A stretch of 12,248 nt of DNA from Candidatus Gottesmanbacteria bacterium (lineage in GTDB: Bacteria; Patescibacteriota; Microgenomatia; UBA10105; UBA927). Positions 12,137 through 12,248 of the stretch are shown piece by piece; the first letter of the stretch is position 1; every line of letters starts with the position of its first letter. Under the pieces are notes generated by a model. It searched no databases, had not been told where the DNA came from, and worked only from the letters and a program-made list of their open reading frames with translations. Both the position numbers and the translations under genes were made by a program. Location of the stretch: contig JAPLWC010000009.1 in assembly GCA_026396845.1 (NCBI GenBank), positions 1 to 12,248 of the forward strand, given 5' to 3'.

Positions 12137-12248
12137 ATGACTTTACCAGAGTTTAAGAATGCTGTAGAGAATTTTCGTCATCTCGACGAAACTCAGGCAG
12201 TAAACGAAGCGAGACGGCGGACAACTTTGAATGAAGATCAAAAAAAAC
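12137..12248 (+). CDS. N-terminal fragment of an unidentified protein
   Basis: ATG 12137 opens a frame of 37 full codons that runs off the right edge. The visible start, MTLPEFKNAVENFRHLDE, is charged and probably helical, with no signal peptide or membrane segment, so a cytoplasmic protein is likely. A promoter and an AGGGAG ribosome-binding site 10 bp upstream support the start. ATG 12118 is in another frame and stops after 12 codons. There is too little sequence to name a family. Confidence 0.55.
   Translation, partial: MTLPEFKNAVENFRHLDETQAVNEARRRTTLNEDQKK

Noticed and set aside
1..12248. CRISPR array, tRNA/rRNA genes, insertion sequences, reassigned stop codon
   Set aside because: No spaced direct repeats, cloverleaf-like segments or transposase motifs were noticed, and TGA ends pilB and pilC at sensible positions.

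Overview
The window most likely comes from a Candidate Phyla Radiation (Patescibacteria) genome, probably a Microgenomates-type lineage. This is inferred from gene style: a secreted lamin-tail-domain protein with a Pro/Thr-rich linker, a compact type IV pilus operon with no secretin or alignment-complex genes in view, a pilin-anchored beta-propeller, and shortened PilB, PilC and major pilin. TGA serves as a normal stop (for example at the ends of pilB and pilC), which argues against the code-25 lineages (Gracilibacteria/Absconditabacteria). Identification to a named phylum would need a tree of TypA or UppP.

Layout. Bases 1-744 (minus) hold the N-terminal part of a secreted lamin-tail-domain protein that runs off the left edge. 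A divergent spacer (745-860) carries promoters for it and for typA/bipA (861-2684, plus); a terminator-like hairpin lies between the typA promoter and its start codon. A HAD phosphatase (2716-3369) of lower GC follows. From 3422 to 9911 there is a tightly packed plus-strand operon: pilB ATPase, pilC platform protein, a small pseudopilin, a 642-residue pilin fused to a six-blade propeller, a PulJ/PilW-like pseudopilin, a PilX-like protein, and a membrane-anchored protein that may be a reduced PilM/GspL-type component. The small major-pilin gene (9952-10284) has its own promoter with a perfect TTGACA box and its own terminator. On the minus strand, uppP (10345-11100) follows a small secreted Cys-containing protein (11107-11511). 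The latter overlaps by 19 bp, head to head, a membrane-anchored surface protein gene (11493-12077, plus). A new gene begins at 12137 and leaves the window.

How it works together. The pilus genes supply an extension motor, an inner-membrane platform, a major subunit and at least four minor pilin-like proteins. The propeller pilin is a good candidate for a tip adhesin or sensor. No retraction ATPase, prepilin peptidase or secretin is present here. UppP recycles the undecaprenyl carrier for the envelope to which the secreted proteins are delivered.

The most striking non-coding pattern is that -10-like boxes sit only 6-8 bp before the start codons of the lamin-tail, HAD, pilB, major-pilin, small secreted and membrane-anchored genes. 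This predicts leaderless mRNAs. Only one gene start (9237) has a strong Shine-Dalgarno sequence. No tRNA, rRNA, CRISPR array or insertion sequence was recognised, and no gap longer than 300 bp lacks a gene.
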